From Pseudomonas sp. 8Z (lineage in GTDB: Bacteria > Pseudomonadota > Gammaproteobacteria > Pseudomonadales > Pseudomonadaceae), in contig NZ_LR733826.1 in assembly GCF_902506535.1 (NCBI RefSeq), positions 341,079 to 405,078 of the forward strand: 64,000 nucleotides of DNA. The letters run 5' to 3'. This document shows, one piece after another, positions 19,061-27,282 of the stretch (its first letter is position 1; every line of letters begins with the position of its first letter). The position numbers and the translations under genes were made by a program. The notes beneath the pieces are model-generated. The model was not told where the DNA came from. It made no database searches and saw nothing but the letters and a program-made list of their open reading frames with translations.

Positions 19061-19509
19061 TGAGTCTGAGTCGCGCCAAGCGGCTGCAGCCCGTCGTGGA
19101 AATGGCTGAAAAGGCTGAGCGTGAGGCGGCGCGTCAACTCGGCCACTGTCAGGGCTTGGTCAGGCAGGCAGAAGCCAAGCTGGGCGAGCTGGAGCGCTTT
19201 CGCGGCGACTATCAGCAGCAATGGATCAGCGAGGGCAGTAAGGGCGTTTCGGGCCAGTGGCTGATGAACTACCAGCGTTTTTTGTCGCAGCTAGAAGGCG
19301 CCATTGGCCAGCAAAGCCAGAGTCTGGATTGGCACCGGGCCAATCTGGAGAAGGTGAGGGGCTTGTGGCAGCAGCGCTATGCGCGTCTGGAGGGGCTGCG
19401 CAAGCTTGTGCAGCGCTATCGCGACGAGGCGCGGCTGGCCGAGGATAAGCGTGAGCAGAAGTTGCTCGATGAGCTTGCACAGCGCCTGATCGATCGCGGC
19501 GAACCCTAG
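19060..19509 (+). CDS. fliJ: Flagellar export chaperone/stalk protein FliJ
   Basis: 149 residues, almost entirely a long antiparallel coiled coil (charged heptads from about 10 to 140, with QPVVEMAEKAEREAARQLG at the start and RDEARLAEDKREQKLLDEL near the end). This is the FliJ fold, similar to the gamma subunit of F1-ATPase. FliJ inserts into the FliI hexamer and contacts FlhA. It is the last gene of the fliE-J unit. Size and context are typical. Confidence 0.92.
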   Translation: MSLSRAKRLQPVVEMAEKAEREAARQLGHCQGLVRQAEAKLGELERFRGDYQQQWISEGSKGVSGQWLMNYQRFLSQLEGAIGQQSQSLDWHRANLEKVRGLWQQRYARLEGLRKLVQRYRDEARLAEDKREQKLLDELAQRLIDRGEP

Positions 19510-19538
19510 CTATTGAGCCTCTCTAGATGCCGCTGGCA

Positions 19539-19557
19539 AGTGCACGGGCTGTGCACT
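19539..19557 (+). terminator. Short hairpin downstream of fliJ
   Basis: AGTGCAC (19539-19545), loop GGGCT, GTGCACT (19551-19557): a 7-bp perfect stem 30 bases after the fliJ stop. No T run follows, so termination would be weak. The remaining bases to hsbA show a TTCTAAT-like -10 near 19598 but no convincing -35. Confidence 0.4.
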
Positions 19558-19667
19558 AGATTGCAGTTGCTGATAGATGGTCTTGGGTGCTACACCTTCT
19601 AATGCTGCATTCGCTTCTTATCGAGCAAAGCGGCTAAGCTGGGTGGATATCGTAAAAGGAGCAGGGC

Positions 19668-19973
19668 ATGGCCATCATCTCGCAGGCATCTGCCGACGGG
19701 CAAGAGCTGACCATCGTGATTCGCGGGCGTTTCGACTTCGCCTCGCATCAGGAATTTCGTGACGCCTATGAGCGCGTCACTATCACCCCACGGCGTTATC
19801 TGGTCGATCTGCAGGACACTAGCTACCTCGATAGTTCGGCACTGGGCATGCTTCTGTTGTTGCGCGACCATGCCGGTGGTGAATCGGCGCAGATCCGCCT
19901 GACCAACTGCAGCAGTGATGTACGCAAGATTCTGGCGATCTCCAACTTCGAGCAGTTGTTTCAGATCATCTGA
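19668..19973 (+). CDS. hsbA: STAS-domain anti-sigma factor antagonist HsbA
   Basis: 101 residues forming a single STAS domain. The phosphorylatable serine is Ser 56 in YLDSSALGMLLLL, the position reported for HsbA of P. aeruginosa. In that species HsbA is controlled by the kinase/phosphatase HsbR, binds the anti-sigma factor FlgM or a diguanylate cyclase depending on phosphorylation, and so switches cells between swimming and biofilm. AGGAG precedes the ATG, and hsbR begins 2 bases after its stop. In P. aeruginosa the cassette sits by flgM; here it lies between fliJ and fliK. Function is inferred from homology and from its two partners downstream. Confidence 0.9.
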   Translation: MAIISQASADGQELTIVIRGRFDFASHQEFRDAYERVTITPRRYLVDLQDTSYLDSSALGMLLLLRDHAGGESAQIRLTNCSSDVRKILAISNFEQLFQII

Positions 19974-19975
19974 CC

Positions 19976-21661
19976 ATGGCCGATAGGCTTTCGATTCTGA
20001 TTGCCGAGGACAACTCGGCAGATCGCATGCTTTTGTCGACCATCGTTAGTCGACAGGGACACCGCGTACTGACCGCCAGCAATGGCTTGGAGGCGGTGGC
20101 GCTGTTCGAGTTGGAGCGTCCGCAACTGGTGTTGATGGACGCCTTGATGCCGGTTATGGATGGCTTCGAAGCGGCGCGGCGGATCAAGCTGCAGGCTGGC
20201 GATGAACTGGTGCCCATCATCTTTCTCACTTCTCTTAGCGAGGGTGAGGCGCTGGTGCGCTGCCTTGAGGCTGGAGGCGACGATTTTCTGGCCAAGCCCT
20301 ACAACCGAGTGATACTGGAAGCCAAGATCAAGGCCATGGATCGCTTGCGCCGTTTGCAGGCGACGGTGCTGCGTCAGCGCGATGTGATTGCTCAGCACAA
20401 CGAGCACCTGTTGCGTGAGCAGCGTGTGGCCAAGGAAGTCTTCGATCGTGTCGCGCATTCGGGCTGCCTGAGCGCCTCGAACATCCGTTATCTGCAATCG
20501 CCTTATGCCCTGTTCAATGGCGACCTGCTGTTGGCTGCCTACAGGCCCTCCGGCGGTATGCACGTGATGCTCGGTGACTTTACCGGGCACGGCCTGCCTG
20601 CAGCGATTGGCGCTATGCCGCTGGCTGAGGTTTTTTACGGCATGACCGCCAAAGGGCATGCGTTGGCCGAGATTCTTCGCGAGATCAATGCCAAGCTCAA
20701 ACGTATCCTGCCCGTTGGTGTGTTCTGTTGCGCCACGTTGCTCAATATCAGCAGCAAGCGCGGGCTGCTTGAAGTCTGGAACGGTGGTCTACCCGATGGG
20801 TATGTGCTGCACGAGGATGGCCGTCCGCGTCAGGCTCTGGTGTCGCGACATTTGCCGCTGGGTATTTTGGAGCCTGCTGCCTTTAGCGACCGTTGCGAGG
20901 TTTATCCGCTGCAGTTGGGCGATCGCATTCTTTTGCTCAGCGATGGCGTGCAGGAGGCGCGTAACGCCGAAGGTCAGTTGTTTGGGGAAAGCCGCCTGCT
21001 TGAGGTGATGAACGCCAATCAGCAGTCACGCATGCTATTCGATGAAATCCAGCAAGCCTTGGTTGCCTTTCGTGGCGAGCAGGAAGATGACGTCAGCATG
21101 CTTCAGGTCGGTTTCGAAGACGAAGGAACGGTGCTGCATCCGTTGGCGTTCGCTGATGCCGGGCACAGTCAGCCGCAGGACTGGTCGGCGAGTTTTGAGT
21201 TTCGCGCGCATAGCCTGCGCCATTTCAACCCCTTACCCTACCTGTTGCAGTTGTTGATGGATGTCAAGGCGCTGCGTCCGCGCGGCGGTGAAATCTATAC
21301 CGTACTGACCGAGTTGTACTCCAATGCCTTGGAACATGGTGTGATTGGCCTGGATTCTGCGCTGAAGCGAGATGCAAAGGGCTTTGCCGAGTATTACCGC
21401 GAGCGCCGTCTGCGCCTGGCGCAACTGCAGGACGGCTACGTGCGTTTTCATCTGCAGTTGCGCGCGCTGGAGCGGGGCGGGCGCCTGACCGTCAGGGTCG
21501 AGGACAGTGGTGCGGGCTTTGATCCCCAGGCTCTGGCTGCCGCACCTGCGAGTTTCAGTGGGCGTGGCTTGGGGTTGATCCGGGCGCTGAGCGATGCCTG
21601 CTACTGTGGTAATGCTGAACCGGGTGTAAGCGTGGAGTTTTGCTGGGCCTCTGATGCATAA
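19976..21661 (+). CDS. hsbR: Response regulator with PP2C phosphatase and kinase domains, HsbR
   Basis: 561 residues with three modules. The N-terminal receiver has acceptor Asp 55 (LVLMDALMPVMDG). The middle SpoIIE/PP2C phosphatase (about 185-385) has GDFTGHGLPAAIGAMPL and LLLSDGVQEARN as metal-binding motifs. The C-terminal HATPase_c serine-kinase domain (about 410-560) has LTELYSNALEHGV and VEDSGAGFDP. In P. aeruginosa HsbR receives phosphate from HptB and then shifts between dephosphorylating and phosphorylating HsbA. The three genes lie head-to-tail in the order antagonist, regulator, phosphotransfer protein. Confidence 0.93.
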   Translation: MADRLSILIAEDNSADRMLLSTIVSRQGHRVLTASNGLEAVALFELERPQLVLMDALMPVMDGFEAARRIKLQAGDELVPIIFLTSLSEGEALVRCLEAGGDDFLAKPYNRVILEAKIKAMDRLRRLQATVLRQRDVIAQHNEHLLREQRVAKEVFDRVAHSGCLSASNIRYLQSPYALFNGDLLLAAYRPSGGMHVMLGDFTGHGLPAAIGAMPLAEVFYGMTAKGHALAEILREINAKLKRILPVGVFCCATLLNISSKRGLLEVWNGGLPDGYVLHEDGRPRQALVSRHLPLGILEPAAFSDRCEVYPLQLGDRILLLSDGVQEARNAEGQLFGESRLLEVMNANQQSRMLFDEIQQALVAFRGEQEDDVSMLQVGFEDEGTVLHPLAFADAGHSQPQDWSASFEFRAHSLRHFNPLPYLLQLLMDVKALRPRGGEIYTVLTELYSNALEHGVIGLDSALKRDAKGFAEYYRERRLRLAQLQDGYVRFHLQLRALERGGRLTVRVEDSGAGFDPQALAAAPASFSGRGLGLIRALSDACYCGNAEPGVSVEFCWASDA

Positions 21662-21694
21662 TCCCGGCGCTGTTGTTTAGGGAGAGACTCCGTA

Positions 21695-22048
21695 GTGCCC
21701 GACATCCACCTTGATGATGCCGTTCTGGTCGCTTTGCAGGACGTCATGGAAGATGAATACCCGGTCTTGCTCGATACTTTCGTGGCGGATTCTGAGGAAC
21801 GCCTACGCTCGATCCAGCAAGCTGATCGAGAGGCTGATGCGCAAGCCTTGCGCCTGGCTGCACATAGCTTCAAGGGCAGTTGCAGCAATATGGGCGCGGT
21901 TTGTCTGGCCGGTTTGTGCAAACAACTGGAAGAGGCCGGGCGCCGTGAGGAGCTTGAGTTGGCGCCGGAACTGATCGAACAGATTGAGCGTGAGTTCGCC
22001 ATCGTGCGTATCCTGCTCAAAACCGAACGCCAGAGATACCGCGTCTGA
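21695..22048 (+). CDS. hptB: Histidine phosphotransfer protein HptB
   Basis: 117 residues with a GTG start at 21695 preceded by AGGGAGAG. A single Hpt four-helix bundle with phospho-acceptor His 57 in AAHSFKGSCSNMGA. In P. aeruginosa HptB collects phosphate from several hybrid sensor kinases (including RetS-family relatives and SagS) and passes it to HsbR. It is the last gene of the hsb cassette; the next 100 bases hold the fliK promoter. Confidence 0.92.
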   Translation: MPDIHLDDAVLVALQDVMEDEYPVLLDTFVADSEERLRSIQQADREADAQALRLAAHSFKGSCSNMGAVCLAGLCKQLEEAGRREELELAPELIEQIEREFAIVRILLKTERQRYRV

Positions 22049-22098
22049 CCCACTGATGCAGCCAGGTTTTCATGTGCGCTGCACCGCTCGCTCTGAGT

Positions 22099-22115
22099 TG
22101 GCCCGTCCTTTGCTC
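22099..22115 (+). promoter_or_regulatory. RpoN (-24/-12) promoter of fliK
   Basis: TTGGCCCGTCCTTTGCT: GG at 22100-22101 and GC at 22112-22113, ten bases apart. The fliK ATG is about 38 bases downstream. A separate promoter here keeps fliK independent of the hsb genes. Confidence 0.82.
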
Positions 22116-22150
22116 TATTACCGTCATTACCCATCAGACGGAGAGCGTCC

Positions 22151-23380
22151 ATGCCCGCGATGCCCGATCTACTGCTTCAGACCTCTTCTGAGGTAAAGAG
22201 CAAAGCGAAGCCGCCGGCCAAAGCGCCGCAGCCTAGTAATAACGAGCCTTCTAGCTTCGACAAGGTGTATGCCCGTGAGCGCCAGGTTCGCTCTGGCGAA
22301 CGTCCTGCGGAAGCCAATAAGGCTACTGATTCGCGTGCTAGCGAGAAGCAGGACGACAGTGAAGCGGCAGTTTCGGATGAGACTGTGCCGCTTGAAGTTG
22401 CCGCCGACGGCAAGACCTTGCCGACCGAGGAACCGACTCAGGATGAACTGGATCCGCTGCTGGCGATGGCCATGAGCGGCATGCAGGCTCAGCCGCCGCA
22501 AGCAACTGAGGTCCCGGATGGGCAGGGTATGTTGCTTGCTAATACGGAGGCGGTGGTTGAAACAGCCGAAGCTGATCCGTTGGCTGCCGCTGATCCGGCT
22601 GACGTGATGCTGGGTAACATGCAGCTAGATAGCGCAAAACAGGTCAAGGTGCAGCCTGTTGTACATGAGAATGCCAAGGCATCGTCTACGTCGGACAGCG
22701 CGGATTTCGCCGAGGCCATGGCCAGTATGGGGAAAAAGCTCGAGAGCACTGAGGAGGGTAGGGAGCCCAGTGTCGAAATCGGTCTCGATAAAGCTGCTAG
22801 CGAAGCGCTGGATAGTCTCAAGGAAAGTACTCAGCCTAATCGACCGGATCAGTTTGTCAGTAAGCTCAATGCGCTGACGCAGGCCATCAACCAGCAAAGC
22901 ACTGGCGTTCAGCGCGTGCCTATGGTGCCAGGGCAGCCGGTTGCCATGCAGCAAAATGGCTGGACCGAGGCTGTCGTCGACAAGGTGATGTGGATGTCCA
23001 GTCAAAACCTCAAGTCGGCGGAGATTCAGCTCGATCCGGCTGATCTTGGTCGGCTGGAGGTGCGTGTGCACTTGTCGCAGGATGCGGCTCAGGTGACGTT
23101 CGCCAGCCCCAATGCGGGTGTGCGCGATGCGCTTGAAGGGCAGATGCATCGGCTGCGCGATATGTTTACTCAGCAGGGGATGAATCTGGCTGACGCCAAC
23201 GTATCCGACCAGTCGCTCAATCGTGGTTGGCAGGGACAGGAGCAAGGTGACGGCGGGCGTGGTGGCGCTCGTGGCAATGGCTTGTCTGCCGCAGGTGAGG
23301 ATGGCAGCTTGTCTGTCACTCAGGATATTCGCAGTGAGCGGCTTAGCGTGGGGCGCGGGTTGGTTGATTATTACGCCTGA
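22151..23380 (+). CDS. fliK: Flagellar hook-length control protein FliK
   Basis: 409 residues. The N-terminal two thirds is low-complexity, acidic and probably the molecular ruler. The C-terminal Flg_hook domain (about 270-370) has SAEIQLDPADLGRLEVRVHL, the PADLG signature, and a helix GVRDALEGQMHRLRDMFTQQG. FliK measures hook length and triggers the substrate switch by contacting FlhB. GGAGAG precedes the ATG. A second, much larger FliK-domain gene lies on the minus strand near 44-45 kb; this one sits in the canonical fliK-fliL position. Confidence 0.94.
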   Translation: MPAMPDLLLQTSSEVKSKAKPPAKAPQPSNNEPSSFDKVYARERQVRSGERPAEANKATDSRASEKQDDSEAAVSDETVPLEVAADGKTLPTEEPTQDELDPLLAMAMSGMQAQPPQATEVPDGQGMLLANTEAVVETAEADPLAAADPADVMLGNMQLDSAKQVKVQPVVHENAKASSTSDSADFAEAMASMGKKLESTEEGREPSVEIGLDKAASEALDSLKESTQPNRPDQFVSKLNALTQAINQQSTGVQRVPMVPGQPVAMQQNGWTEAVVDKVMWMSSQNLKSAEIQLDPADLGRLEVRVHLSQDAAQVTFASPNAGVRDALEGQMHRLRDMFTQQGMNLADANVSDQSLNRGWQGQEQGDGGRGGARGNGLSAAGEDGSLSVTQDIRSERLSVGRGLVDYYA

Positions 23381-23416
23381 GGTGCGATAGCCCAGTGGGC
23401 TCCGCTAGACTGAGAC

Positions 23417-23448
23417 TCGCCCGAGCGTTCGCAAGAACGCTCGGGCGA
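23417..23448 (+). terminator. Strong hairpin after fliK
   Basis: A perfect 14-bp stem (23417-23430 against 23435-23448) closed by a GCAA tetraloop, 36 bases after the fliK stop. A T-rich ATTTTG follows after five bases. It separates fliK from the fliL promoter. Confidence 0.8.
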
Positions 23449-23523
23449 ATGCATTTTGGGTGACAGAGAAGCGCTGGCACTGTTAAATCCGCAGCCCAGG
23501 ATTGGACAATCCAGCTAAGTGGC

Positions 23524-23540
23524 TGGCATAACACTTGCTC
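23524..23540 (+). promoter_or_regulatory. RpoN (-24/-12) promoter of fliL-flhB
   Basis: TGGCATAACACTTGCTC: GG at 23525-23526 and GC at 23537-23538, ten bases apart. The fliL ATG lies 51 bases downstream. The fliLMNOPQR-flhB unit is RpoN-dependent in P. aeruginosa. Confidence 0.9.
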
Positions 23541-23588
23541 TTAACCCTTTGAATGCGAAAAGAGCATAGGCACTGACGGATTATTGGC

Positions 23589-24107
23589 ATGGCTAAAAAA
23601 GAAGCGGATTCGGCAGCAGAAGGGCAACCTGCTGGCAAGAGCAAGCTCAAACTCATCATTTTGATCGTCGTCGGCCTGTTGCTGGCCGTTGGTCTGTCCA
23701 TCGGCGGTACTTGGTTCATTCTCAGCAAGAACGGTAAGACCGAGGAGCCCAAGCATGAGGAGGCTGCCGACGCGGCGCCCGTGCATCATGCGGCGGTCTA
23801 TCAGGATTTGCAGCCAGCCTTCGTGGTCAACTTCAACGTCCAGGGGCGCACGCGCTACCTGCAGGTGAGCATGGCGCTGATGAGTCGCGATGCCGCTGGC
23901 ATGGAAAAACTCAAGGTTCATGTGCCGGTACTGCGTAACCGTCTGGTGATGTTGCTCTCGGGGCAGGATTTCACCGCCCTGCAAACGCCGCTGGGCAAGG
24001 AAATGCTGCTGCAGCAGGCCCTGGCCAGCGTGCAGGAGTTGGCGCAAAAGGAAACCGGCAGCACCGTGGTTGAGCAAGTGCTGTTCACCAATTTCGTATT
24101 GCAGTAG
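23589..24107 (+). CDS. fliL: Flagellar basal body-associated protein FliL
   Basis: 172 residues. A Lys-rich cytoplasmic N-terminus is followed by one membrane helix (about residues 22-44, KLIILIVVGLLLAVGLSIGG). The periplasmic domain (about 60-172) has the conserved FVVNFNVQGRTRYLQVSMAL and ends FTNFVLQ as in other FliL proteins. FliL forms rings around stator units and supports torque at high load. Its stop is 12 bases before fliM. Confidence 0.95.
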   Translation: MAKKEADSAAEGQPAGKSKLKLIILIVVGLLLAVGLSIGGTWFILSKNGKTEEPKHEEAADAAPVHHAAVYQDLQPAFVVNFNVQGRTRYLQVSMALMSRDAAGMEKLKVHVPVLRNRLVMLLSGQDFTALQTPLGKEMLLQQALASVQELAQKETGSTVVEQVLFTNFVLQ

Positions 24108-24119
24108 GCGGGAGTCATC

Positions 24120-25091
24120 ATGGCTGTTCAGGATCTGCTTTCCCAGGACGAGATCGACGCGCTACTCCATGGCGTGGACGACGGCCTGGTCGAGACCGAG
24201 GACGCCGCCGAACCCGGCAGTGTCAAACAGTACGATCTGACCAGTCAGGACCGTATCGTCCGTGGGCGCATGCCGACCCTGGAGATGATCAACGAGCGTT
24301 TTGCTCGTTACACCCGTATCAGCATGTTCAACCTGTTGCGCCGCTCGGCAGATGTCGCGGTTGGCGGTGTGCAGGTGATGAAGTTCGGCGAATACGTGCA
24401 TTCGCTGTACGTGCCCACCAGCCTCAACCTGGTGAAGATGAAGCCGCTGCGCGGTACGGGGCTGTTTATCCTCGATGCCAAGCTGGTGTTCAAGTTGGTG
24501 GATAACTTCTTTGGTGGCGATGGCCGTCACGCCAAGATCGAAGGGCGTGAATTTACCCCGACTGAGCTGCGTGTCGTGAGGATGGTGCTCGACCAGGCAT
24601 TCATCGACCTGCGTGAGGCGTGGCACGCGGTCATGGATATTCATTTCGAGTACGTCAACTCCGAGGTCAATCCGGCGTTGGCCAATATCGTCAGTCCCAG
24701 CGAAGTGGTGGTGGTGTCCACCTTCCATATCGAGCTCGATGGTGGCGGTGGCGATCTGCATATCACCATGCCGTATTCGATGATCGAACCGATCCGCGAG
24801 ATGCTCGATGCGGGCTTTCAGTCCGATGTCGACGATCAGGACGAGCGGTGGGTCAAGGCGTTGCGCGAGGATATTCTCGATGTCAGCGTGCCGCTGGCCG
24901 CGACCGTAGCCCGGCGTCAGTTGAAATTGCGCGACATCTTGCATATGCAGCCCGGCGATGTGATTCCGGTCGAGCTGCCGAGCAGTGTCGTGATGCGCGC
25001 CAACGGTGTGCCGACCTTCAAGGTCAAGCTCGGCGCACACAAGGGCAACCTGGCGTTGCAGGTGCTAGAGCCAATTGAACGCCAGCGTTGA
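24120..25091 (+). CDS. fliM: Flagellar motor switch protein FliM
   Basis: 323 residues. The extreme N-terminus DLLSQDEIDALLHGV is the CheY-phosphate binding peptide. The central CheC-like domain (about 40-235) includes YDLTSQDRIVRGRMPTLEMI, and the C-terminal SpoA/FliN-like domain (about 250-320) contacts FliN. FliM carries the chemotaxis signal to the rotor and couples to CheY, encoded at 34.6 kb. Length and motifs are normal. Confidence 0.97.
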   Translation: MAVQDLLSQDEIDALLHGVDDGLVETEDAAEPGSVKQYDLTSQDRIVRGRMPTLEMINERFARYTRISMFNLLRRSADVAVGGVQVMKFGEYVHSLYVPTSLNLVKMKPLRGTGLFILDAKLVFKLVDNFFGGDGRHAKIEGREFTPTELRVVRMVLDQAFIDLREAWHAVMDIHFEYVNSEVNPALANIVSPSEVVVVSTFHIELDGGGGDLHITMPYSMIEPIREMLDAGFQSDVDDQDERWVKALREDILDVSVPLAATVARRQLKLRDILHMQPGDVIPVELPSSVVMRANGVPTFKVKLGAHKGNLALQVLEPIERQR

Positions 25092-25103
25092 TTAGATTCG
25101 TGG

Positions 25104-25127
25104 GCCCGCAACGTATGAGGCGGGCCT
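25104..25127 (+). other. Weak GC hairpin between fliM and fliN
   Basis: GGCCCGC (25104-25110) and GCGGGCC (25121-25127) can pair over a 10-base loop. There is no T tract. It may tune relative output of fliM and fliN, which are needed in unequal copy number, or be incidental. Confidence 0.3.
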
Positions 25128-25177
25128 GATTCAGCACAGATTTCGAACCGGAAACAGGAGCCAGGCGAGGAACTACC

Positions 25178-25648
25178 ATGGCAGACGAAGAAAACACTTC
25201 CAGCGAAGAGCAGGCGTTGGCTGACGAATGGGCAGCAGCGTTGGCTGAGGCTGGTGATGCAGATCAGGACGATATCGACGCCATGCTGGCGGCGCAGGAG
25301 CAACCCAAGCCAGCGGCTCCACGCGCACCGATGGAAGAATTCGGCAGTGCGCCGTTACCGGGTGTGGGGTTGCCTGCCGGGTTGGACGGCCCGAATCTGG
25401 ACGTGATTCTCGACATTCCGGTGTCCATTTCCATGGAAGTGGGCAATACCGATATCACCATTCGTAACTTGCTGCAGCTCAACCAGGGCTCTGTGATCGA
25501 GCTCGATCGCCTGGCCGGTGAGCCACTCGATGTGTTGGTCAACGGTACGCTGATTGCTCATGGCGAGGTGGTGGTGGTTAACGAAAAATTCGGTATTCGT
25601 CTGACCGACGTGATCAGCCCCAGCGAACGCATCAAGAAACTGCGCTGA
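25178..25648 (+). CDS. fliN: Flagellar motor switch protein FliN
   Basis: 156 residues. The N-terminal half is acidic and disordered (EEQALADEWAAALAEAG, DQDDIDAML). The C-terminal SpoA domain (about 75-155) has DIPVSISMEVGNTDITIRNL, GSVIELDRLAGEPLDVLVNG and FGIRLTDVISPSERI. FliN forms the lower C-ring and docks FliH-FliI. An 86-base gap separates it from fliM; that gap holds a weak GC hairpin (25104-25127). fliO starts 2 bases after its stop. Confidence 0.96.
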   Translation: MADEENTSSEEQALADEWAAALAEAGDADQDDIDAMLAAQEQPKPAAPRAPMEEFGSAPLPGVGLPAGLDGPNLDVILDIPVSISMEVGNTDITIRNLLQLNQGSVIELDRLAGEPLDVLVNGTLIAHGEVVVVNEKFGIRLTDVISPSERIKKLR

Positions 25649-25650
25649 CC

Positions 25651-26079
25651 ATGAGCCGATTTTTCTTTTTGCTGATGGGCTTGCCTGGGTCTGTCTGGGC
25701 TGCCGAGGCACCGGCTAAGGCAGCGCCCGTGGCCGGAGGTGACTTGGTTGGGCAGCTTGGGCAAATGCTGTTGGGCTTGCTGTTGGTGATCGGCCTGATC
25801 TTCGCACTCGCCTGGTTGCTGCGCCGTGTGCAGCAACTGACGCCTCGCACCGGGCAAGTCATCAAGCTCTTGGCGACGCAGCCGTTGGGGCCGCGCGACC
25901 GCCTGGTGCTGGTGCAGGTCGGTAATGAGCAGATTCTGTTGGGCCTGTCTGCCGGGCGCATTGCACCGTTGCATGTGCTCAAAGAACCGATCCATCTGGC
26001 CGATGCCGAGCCAGCCACGCCCGAATTCGCGCAGCGCCTGATGGAGCTGCTGGGCAAGGATCAGAAGGACAAGTCCTGA
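25651..26079 (+). CDS. fliO: Flagellar export-gate assembly protein FliO
   Basis: 142 residues. A signal-like N-terminus ([14 protein letters not shown]) is followed by the main membrane helix around residues 35-55 ([22 protein letters not shown]). The cytoplasmic FliO domain has [22 protein letters not shown]. FliO is a scaffold for assembling the FliP ring. The first half varies between species. Its TGA overlaps the fliP ATG (TGATG). Confidence 0.93.
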   Translation: MSRFFFLLMGLPGSVWAAEAPAKAAPVAGGDLVGQLGQMLLGLLLVIGLIFALAWLLRRVQQLTPRTGQVIKLLATQPLGPRDRLVLVQVGNEQILLGLSAGRIAPLHVLKEPIHLADAEPATPEFAQRLMELLGKDQKDKS

Positions 26080-26864
26080 TGCTGCGCTTGTTGCTGGTGT
26101 TGCTGTTCAGTCTGGCTACCTCATTGGCCTTCGCTGCGGATCCGCCTGCAAGCGGTACGCTGACTCAGCAAGGCAATGGCCCGCTGTCGATCCCGGCGAT
26201 TACCTTGTCCACGGACGCGCAAGGGCAGCAGGAGTATTCGGTCAGCCTGCAGATTCTGCTGATCATGACGGCGCTGAGCTTCATCCCAGCGTTCGTCATG
26301 CTGATGACCAGCTTCACCCGCATCATCATCGTCTTCTCCATCTTGCGGCAGGCGTTGGGGCTGCAGAGCACGCCTTCGAACCAGATTCTGGTTGGCTTGG
26401 CGCTGTTCCTGACGCTGTTCATCATGGCGCCGGTATTCGATCGGATAAACAACGATGCCTTGCAGCCTTATTTGAACGAACAGATCGTGGCGCAGGAGGC
26501 GATCAAACGCGCCGAGGTGCCCATACGAGACTTTATGCTGGCGCAAACGCGTGAGAGTGATTTGGCGCTGTTCGTGCGTCTGTCCAAGCGCACTGACCTG
26601 GCTGGCGCCGAGGATGTGCCGCTCACTATTCTGGTACCGGCTTTCGTTACTTCGGAGTTGAAGACCGCTTTTCAGATCGGCTTCATGATCTTCATTCCCT
26701 TCCTGATCATCGATATGGTGGTGGCCAGTATCCTCATGGCGATGGGGATGATGATGCTCTCGCCTTTGATCATCTCCCTGCCGTTCAAGATCATGTTGTT
26801 CGTTCTGGTCGATGGTTGGGCGCTGATCATGGGCACCCTGGCGGCCAGTTTCGGCACCATATAG
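26079..26864 (+). CDS. fliP: Flagellar export-gate protein FliP
   Basis: 261 residues. A cleavable signal peptide ([16 protein letters not shown]) is followed by four membrane helices. The conserved [22 protein letters not shown] and the C-terminal [21 protein letters not shown] are diagnostic. FliP forms the five-subunit core of the FliPQR export channel. It overlaps fliO by one base and lies 10 bases before fliQ. Confidence 0.97.
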   Translation: MLRLLLVLLFSLATSLAFAADPPASGTLTQQGNGPLSIPAITLSTDAQGQQEYSVSLQILLIMTALSFIPAFVMLMTSFTRIIIVFSILRQALGLQSTPSNQILVGLALFLTLFIMAPVFDRINNDALQPYLNEQIVAQEAIKRAEVPIRDFMLAQTRESDLALFVRLSKRTDLAGAEDVPLTILVPAFVTSELKTAFQIGFMIFIPFLIIDMVVASILMAMGMMMLSPLIISLPFKIMLFVLVDGWALIMGTLAASFGTI

Positions 26865-26874
26865 CGAGGCGCAC

Positions 26875-27144
26875 ATGACTCCCGAGGTAGCGGTTGACCT
26901 GTTTCGCGAAGCGCTCTGGCTGATCGTGCTGATCGTTGGTCTGGCGGTGATCCCTAGTCTGGTTGTCGGTCTGATCGTGGCGATGTTCCAAGCGGCCACG
27001 CAGATCAACGAACAGACGCTGAGCTTCCTGCCGCGCCTGATCATCATGCTGGTCACGTTGATCTGGGCTGGCCCCTGGCTGGTACGCGAATTGATGGAGT
27101 ACACCCAGACGCTGATTCAGAACATTCCGTACCTGATCGGGTGA
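26875..27144 (+). CDS. fliQ: Flagellar export-gate protein FliQ
   Basis: 89 residues forming a two-helix membrane hairpin, with EALWLIVLIVGLAVIPSLVVG and LSFLPRLIIMLVTLIWAGPW. Motifs such as VGLIVAMFQAATQINEQTLSF are typical. Four copies pack around the FliP ring. Unlike the tight fliO-P-Q spacing, 138 bases separate its stop from the fliR start, and that space is nearly filled by a 42-codon ORF. Confidence 0.96.
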   Translation: MTPEVAVDLFREALWLIVLIVGLAVIPSLVVGLIVAMFQAATQINEQTLSFLPRLIIMLVTLIWAGPWLVRELMEYTQTLIQNIPYLIG

Positions 27145-27150
27145 GGCCTC

Positions 27151-27279
27151 ATGGATAAATCGACTGTGCTCGACATCTCACGCTTCGGCTGTGCCGACAA
27201 GGCTCGTGTATTTCACGGCATTGCGCGTAGGCGAAACGCGGTCTGTTTGCGCTCGCAACGCTTTCCCCGTGAGCTCTGA
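27151..27279 (+). CDS. Unrecognised 42-residue ORF between fliQ and fliR
   Basis: ATG at 27151 with GAGG at 27143-27146. The product begins MDKSTVLDISRFGCADKAR and ends QRFPREL; it is basic with three Cys and no membrane helix. Its TGA (27277-27279) is 3 bases before the GTG start of fliR, which has only a weak site of its own. In other Pseudomonas fliQ and fliR are usually nearly adjacent, so this is extra sequence. It could be a translated leader that couples fliR to fliQ, or an insertion remnant. I do not recognise the product. Confidence 0.35.
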   Translation: MDKSTVLDISRFGCADKARVFHGIARRRNAVCLRSQRFPREL

Positions 27280-27282
27280 AGC

